From Oscillospiraceae bacterium (GTDB lineage Bacteria; Bacillota; Clostridia; Oscillospirales; Acutalibacteraceae): 45,529 nucleotides of DNA. The DNA is taken from positions 1 to 45,529 of the forward strand of contig JAIRXU010000048.1 of NCBI GenBank assembly GCA_031268095.1, given 5' to 3'. The position numbers and the translations under genes were made by a program. The notes beneath the pieces are model-generated. The model made no database searches and was not told where the DNA came from. It worked only from the letters and a program-made list of their open reading frames with translations. This document shows, piece by piece, positions 43,614-45,529 of this stretch (within the stretch, counting starts at the first letter, position 1; each line of letters opens with the position of its first letter).

Positions 43614-43961
43614 TTGGATTAGCATGGATTCGTCTGGATTTCCAACGGAATCCACTGGTAGTTTTGGCTTTCTTCCAGCGTTGGCTGCGTCAGATTTTCC
43701 TTTGATTTGTTTTGATTTTTGCAGCCGTAACAACCTGGATATCAAAGGCTTTTCGGCAGGGGTTATATCCCCCGCTTTGAAAAGCGATTTTTGCGCACGA
43801 ACCTCCCTACCCGTTGTCAGTCGGCGAACCCGTAGGGATGTGCGACACCCCTACCTGGCAAGAGAGAGCGGGCACGTACCAGAGACAACATCACGCAAGA
43901 TCCGCCACGTGTGACCTGTGCGGCCCTGTGAGGCGTTTCGATCTCTCACAGAACCTTTTAC
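43614..43961. other. Intergenic stretch without recognisable gene
   Basis: About 350 bp with only short frames on both strands. I see one compact A/T-rich area but no RBS, domain, tRNA or CRISPR-like pattern. Confidence 0.5.
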
Positions 43962-44165
43962 GTGTTTGCCAGCGAATCGCTTCTAGGGGCATTTGTGGAG
44001 GCACTCGACGCAGGCAACGGCGAAACGTTCCAGCTGGTGTGCGAATGCCTGGGCGAGAGCCTCAACACGTTCGACAGCCGCATGAGCCGCAACCCCAGGC
44101 TTAAAGAACCCGAGTTTTCAGTTATCTTGCAAATTGCAAGGTATCCCCAACTTGGTAACGCTTGA
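43962..44165 (+). CDS. Hypothetical small protein (67 aa), doubtful
   Basis: The frame FASESLLGAFVEALDAGNGETFQLVCECLGESLNTFDSRMSRNPRLKEPEF has a normal amino-acid mix and predicted helices, so it may be, or may have been, coding. There is no convincing RBS and the frame is closed by a stop only 30 bp upstream of the putative start. No family recognised; it may be an element-borne gene or a fragment. Confidence 0.35.
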   Translation: MFASESLLGAFVEALDAGNGETFQLVCECLGESLNTFDSRMSRNPRLKEPEFSVILQIARYPQLGNA

Positions 44166-44173
44166 AATCGGAG

Positions 44174-44344
44174 TATCTGACATTCTGTCAGATAGTGCAG
44201 TTAGGCGGTGAGTAGCAAAGCGCGACCCACCGGGAAAGCTGTCCCCAACTTTGGGGGCTCCTGAACTTTCAGGGGCTTGCAAAACGCAAGTACCCGGATC
44301 GCCTCGTGCTTCGCTAGGGGGTCAGTTGAGCGCAATTTGCGCTC
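44174..44344 (+). other. Tandem hairpin array
   Basis: Five inverted repeats in 171 bp: TATCTGACA-TTC-TGTCAGATA (44174-44194), CCCCAA-CT-TTGGGG (44243-44256), CCTGAA-CT-TTCAGG (44260-44273), CTTGC-AAAAC-GCAAG (44276-44290) and GAGCGCA-ATT-TGCGCTC (44328-44344). The middle three follow one another every 16-17 bp. No gene overlaps it convincingly. A structured RNA, a nicking/transfer origin or protein-binding array are possible. Confidence 0.6.
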
Positions 44345-44507
44345 TTCTATTTCACGACGCAAAATTGAGCAACGGCGCAAAAGGAAAGAGCGGGGAGCCG
44401 TTAGGCCCGCCCGCTCGTTATGCTATGGAATTTGGCCGGGTGACACTCCGGCATCTCCTAACCCCGTTGCCGGGGGGCGGCGGCTGCCCGTTCCGCCCTC
44501 AAATCCA

Positions 44508-44711
44508 TTACACACTTGCCAATGGCACGAAGCCACCCTGGGCATATTCCGCCCGGCCCTGTTGAATGACGGCCTTTTCCTCTTCGGTCAAATCCGTTTC
44601 CACTGTAAAGGAATCCCGTGCCAGCAGCGTAAGCAGCGGCTTCAAGGCTTCCAACTGCAAATCCGGGAGTAGGTCAATATAGTCCTGCACTTCTTGTCGG
44701 ATTGGTGACAT
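44508..44711 (-). CDS. Antitoxin of a RelE/ParE-type module
   Basis: 67 residues: MSPIRQEVQDYIDLLPDLQLEALKPLLTLLA, then ETDLTEEEKAVIQQGRAEYAQGGFVPLASV. This is the pattern of short Firmicutes antitoxins that follow a RelE-like toxin: an N-terminal helical dimerisation half and a C-terminal acidic half that binds the toxin and ends FVPL. The RBS AAAGGAGG lies within the last codons of the toxin gene, so the two are coupled. Confidence 0.7.
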   Translation of the reverse strand: MSPIRQEVQDYIDLLPDLQLEALKPLLTLLARDSFTVETDLTEEEKAVIQQGRAEYAQGGFVPLASV

Positions 44712-44712
44712 T

Positions 44713-44972
44713 TCAAAAACCTCCTTTGTAGGCTTGCCCTCTGGGGGCGATTGCGTACACCGCTATTATATGCTCCGTCACGTCAAATAACACGCGATAG
44801 CCGCCCACGCGCAGCCGGTACCCATCTTTCCCGGTTAAGTTCTTAATATCCCCATATCCCCCTGCGGCGGCTCCTGTGCCAGCTTCAGCAACGCACGTTG
44901 AATCCGCCCCTTGTCCGGCTCGTTCACGCCGCGCAGGTACTTGGCGGCTTTCGGAGATAATTCAACATTCAT
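44713..44972 (-). pseudogene. RelE/ParE-family toxin interrupted by an 8-bp duplication
   Basis: The minus strand reads MNVELSPKAAKYLRGVNEPDKGRIQRALLKLAQEPPQGD, then runs off frame to a stop after GILRT. After removing one of two tandem copies of ATATCCCC (44846-44853, 44854-44861, plus-strand sequence) the frame continues IKNLTGKDGYRLRVGGYRVLFDVTEHIIAVYAIAPRGQAYKGGF, a complete 83-residue RelE/ParE toxin. Toxins of this family cleave ribosome-bound mRNA or poison gyrase. The ATG overlaps the stop of the RHH gene upstream (ATGA). Confidence 0.82.
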
Positions 44973-45184
44973 GCGCCTACGTCCTCTCCTGTCTGCCCGC
45001 CGTCCCGCTCCATCGTTTCATCAATCGCGCGGTTGACGAAGCCGTTTAAGCTTTCCCCCTGCTGCTGGGCGTGATCTTGCAGCTCGGCCTTGCGGCCTTT
45101 GGGTACAGAAATTTCTAAGCGGTCATATGCCTTTTCCTTGTACTTGCGCACGGCTTTTTTCTGTGAATCGCTTATTGGAGACAC
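44969..45184 (-). CDS. Arc/MetJ-type ribbon-helix-helix protein, TA autoregulator
   Basis: 71 residues. YDRLEISVPKGRKAELQDHAQQQGESLNGFVNRAIDETM is a clear ribbon-helix-helix pattern: a basic beta strand followed by two helices. Such proteins bind palindromic operators, and three matching palindromes lie upstream. The GTG at 45184 is chosen because AGGAGG lies seven bases before it. First gene of a three-gene operon with the toxin and the second antitoxin. Confidence 0.75.
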   Translation of the reverse strand: MSPISDSQKKAVRKYKEKAYDRLEISVPKGRKAELQDHAQQQGESLNGFVNRAIDETMERDGGQTGEDVGA

Positions 45185-45249
45185 ATAGCATCCTCCTATT
45201 CTGAATATTCCGGTGTGCGCCCGCATTCGGGCTACTCTCTCATAATTCA

Positions 45250-45278
45250 ATTATACCACAACGGCATATTCACGTCAA
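45250..45278 (-). promoter_or_regulatory. Promoter of the RHH-toxin-antitoxin operon
   Basis: On the minus strand, TTGACG (45278-45273), 17 bp, TATAAT (45255-45250), with TGG before the -10. Palindrome 1 covers the -35 box. Confidence 0.8.
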
Positions 45279-45281
45279 TAG
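45268..45281. promoter_or_regulatory. Operator palindrome 1
   Basis: TATTCACGTCAATA, palindromic except for one central base, covering the -35 region of the TA promoter. Confidence 0.8.
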
Positions 45282-45296
45282 GGAATGTTGCGCAAC

Positions 45297-45310
45297 TATT
45301 CACGTGAATA
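45297..45310. promoter_or_regulatory. Operator palindrome 2
   Basis: TATTCACGTGAATA, a perfect 14-bp palindrome between the two divergent promoters. Confidence 0.85.
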
Positions 45311-45339
45311 CGCCCTAATGTTTGGTGAACGTTCCGATA

Positions 45340-45368
45340 CTGACTATTCACGTGAATAGTGCTATAAT
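45340..45368 (+). promoter_or_regulatory. Divergent promoter facing the IS
   Basis: CTGACT (45340-45345), 17 bp, TATAAT (45363-45368). The spacer is filled by palindrome 3, so it should be repressed by the same protein as the TA operon. The gene it once served is not visible; an IS5-like gene starts 80 bp downstream. Confidence 0.65.
45343..45360. promoter_or_regulatory. Operator palindrome 3
   Basis: ACTATTCACGTGAATAGT, a perfect 18-bp palindrome, sharing the core TATTCACGTGAATA with palindrome 2. Confidence 0.85.
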
Positions 45369-45420
45369 ATAAATGTGGTCAGGGAAGAGCAAGCGGTTAA
45401 ACCGGATGGAAACTTAGAGC

Positions 45421-45449
45421 TTGTATTCAACCCCAAGATATGGTATAAT
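45421..45449 (+). promoter_or_regulatory. Promoter of the IS5-like transposase
   Basis: TTGTAT (45421-45426), 17 bp, TATAAT (45444-45449), with TGG before the -10. The -10 is only six bases before the transposase ATG, so this transcript would be nearly leaderless. Confidence 0.55.
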
Positions 45450-45455
45450 GGGGGC

Positions 45456-45529
45456 ATGAAAAATGATATAACATTCAAGCCGACAAACTATCCAAGCGAC
45501 CTGACGGACGCGCAGTGGGAACGCATCGC
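45456..45529 (+). CDS. IS5-family transposase, N-terminal fragment (runs off window)
   Basis: MKNDITFKPTNYPSDLTDAQWERI. The YPSDLTDAQWE motif is the N-terminal hallmark of IS5/IS427-group transposases (DUF4096). Only 24 codons are inside the window. The frame is open upstream to a GTG at 45375 (MVREEQAVKPDGNLELV...), so a longer protein is possible. Confidence 0.7.
   Translation, partial: MKNDITFKPTNYPSDLTDAQWERI

Overview
The window looks like chromosome from a high-GC Firmicute, most likely a gut-type Clostridium relative (Oscillospirales-like). The basis is the hrcA-grpE-dnaK-dnaJ order with a CIRCE-type operator, gatC-gatA, a potABCD operon, strong Shine-Dalgarno sites, TTG/GTG starts and many promoters with exactly 17 bp between TTGnnn and TATAAT-like boxes, often with an extended -10 TGn. 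The exact species cannot be read from the sequence.

Layout. (1) 1-7.5 kb, AT-richer accessory DNA: two adjacent membrane-anchored surface or exported proteins sharing an almost identical 204-bp leader (one a PI-PLC-X/ricin-like protein), a PrsW-like intramembrane protease with a membrane partner, then a zone of decay (beta-helix remnant, frameshifted methyltransferase, broken GNAT acetyltransferase) marked by three copies of a roughly 40-bp repeat. (2) 7.6-12.5 kb: the heat-shock operon on the minus strand. (3) 12.5-18.5 kb: cytoplasmic glycoside hydrolases GH30 and GH38 with a small secreted peptide and a membrane protein between them. (4) 18.5-24.8 kb: gatC, gatA and the spermidine/putrescine importer, whose binding protein ends in a membrane anchor instead of having a lipobox. 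(5) 24.9-27.3 kb: a family 2 glycosyltransferase and an XRE regulator on the minus strand. (6) 27.4-31.9 kb: a compact phage-derived cassette (sigma-region-4-like regulator, small coiled coil, BppU-like baseplate protein, LamG-like protein, LLH holin, CHAP endolysin with duplicated C-terminal domains, small membrane protein). Its promoter carries a LexA/SOS box between -35 and -10, yet no head, portal, terminase or tail-tube genes are present. (7) 37.8-31.9 kb, minus strand: a tightly packed six-gene operon, PLP aminotransferase, MNIO (DUF692) enzyme, nitroreductase, membrane-anchored protein, ABC ATPase and ABC permease. The MNIO gene contains an in-frame 15-bp triple repeat beside predicted metal ligands. 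(8) 37.9-42.5 kb: HAD phosphatase, glycerophosphodiesterase, GH29 fucosidase and a secreted protein. (9) 42.6-45.5 kb: debris of integrative elements: a DnaC fragment, an integrase C-terminus beside a tRNA-Ser 3'-end fragment (probable att site), a broken antirepressor, a hairpin array, a toxin-antitoxin operon whose toxin is interrupted by an 8-bp tandem duplication, three palindromic operators, and the start of an IS5-like transposase running off the end.

The most interesting candidates are the SOS-controlled fibre/lysis cassette, the MNIO-containing operon, and the toxin-antitoxin control region.
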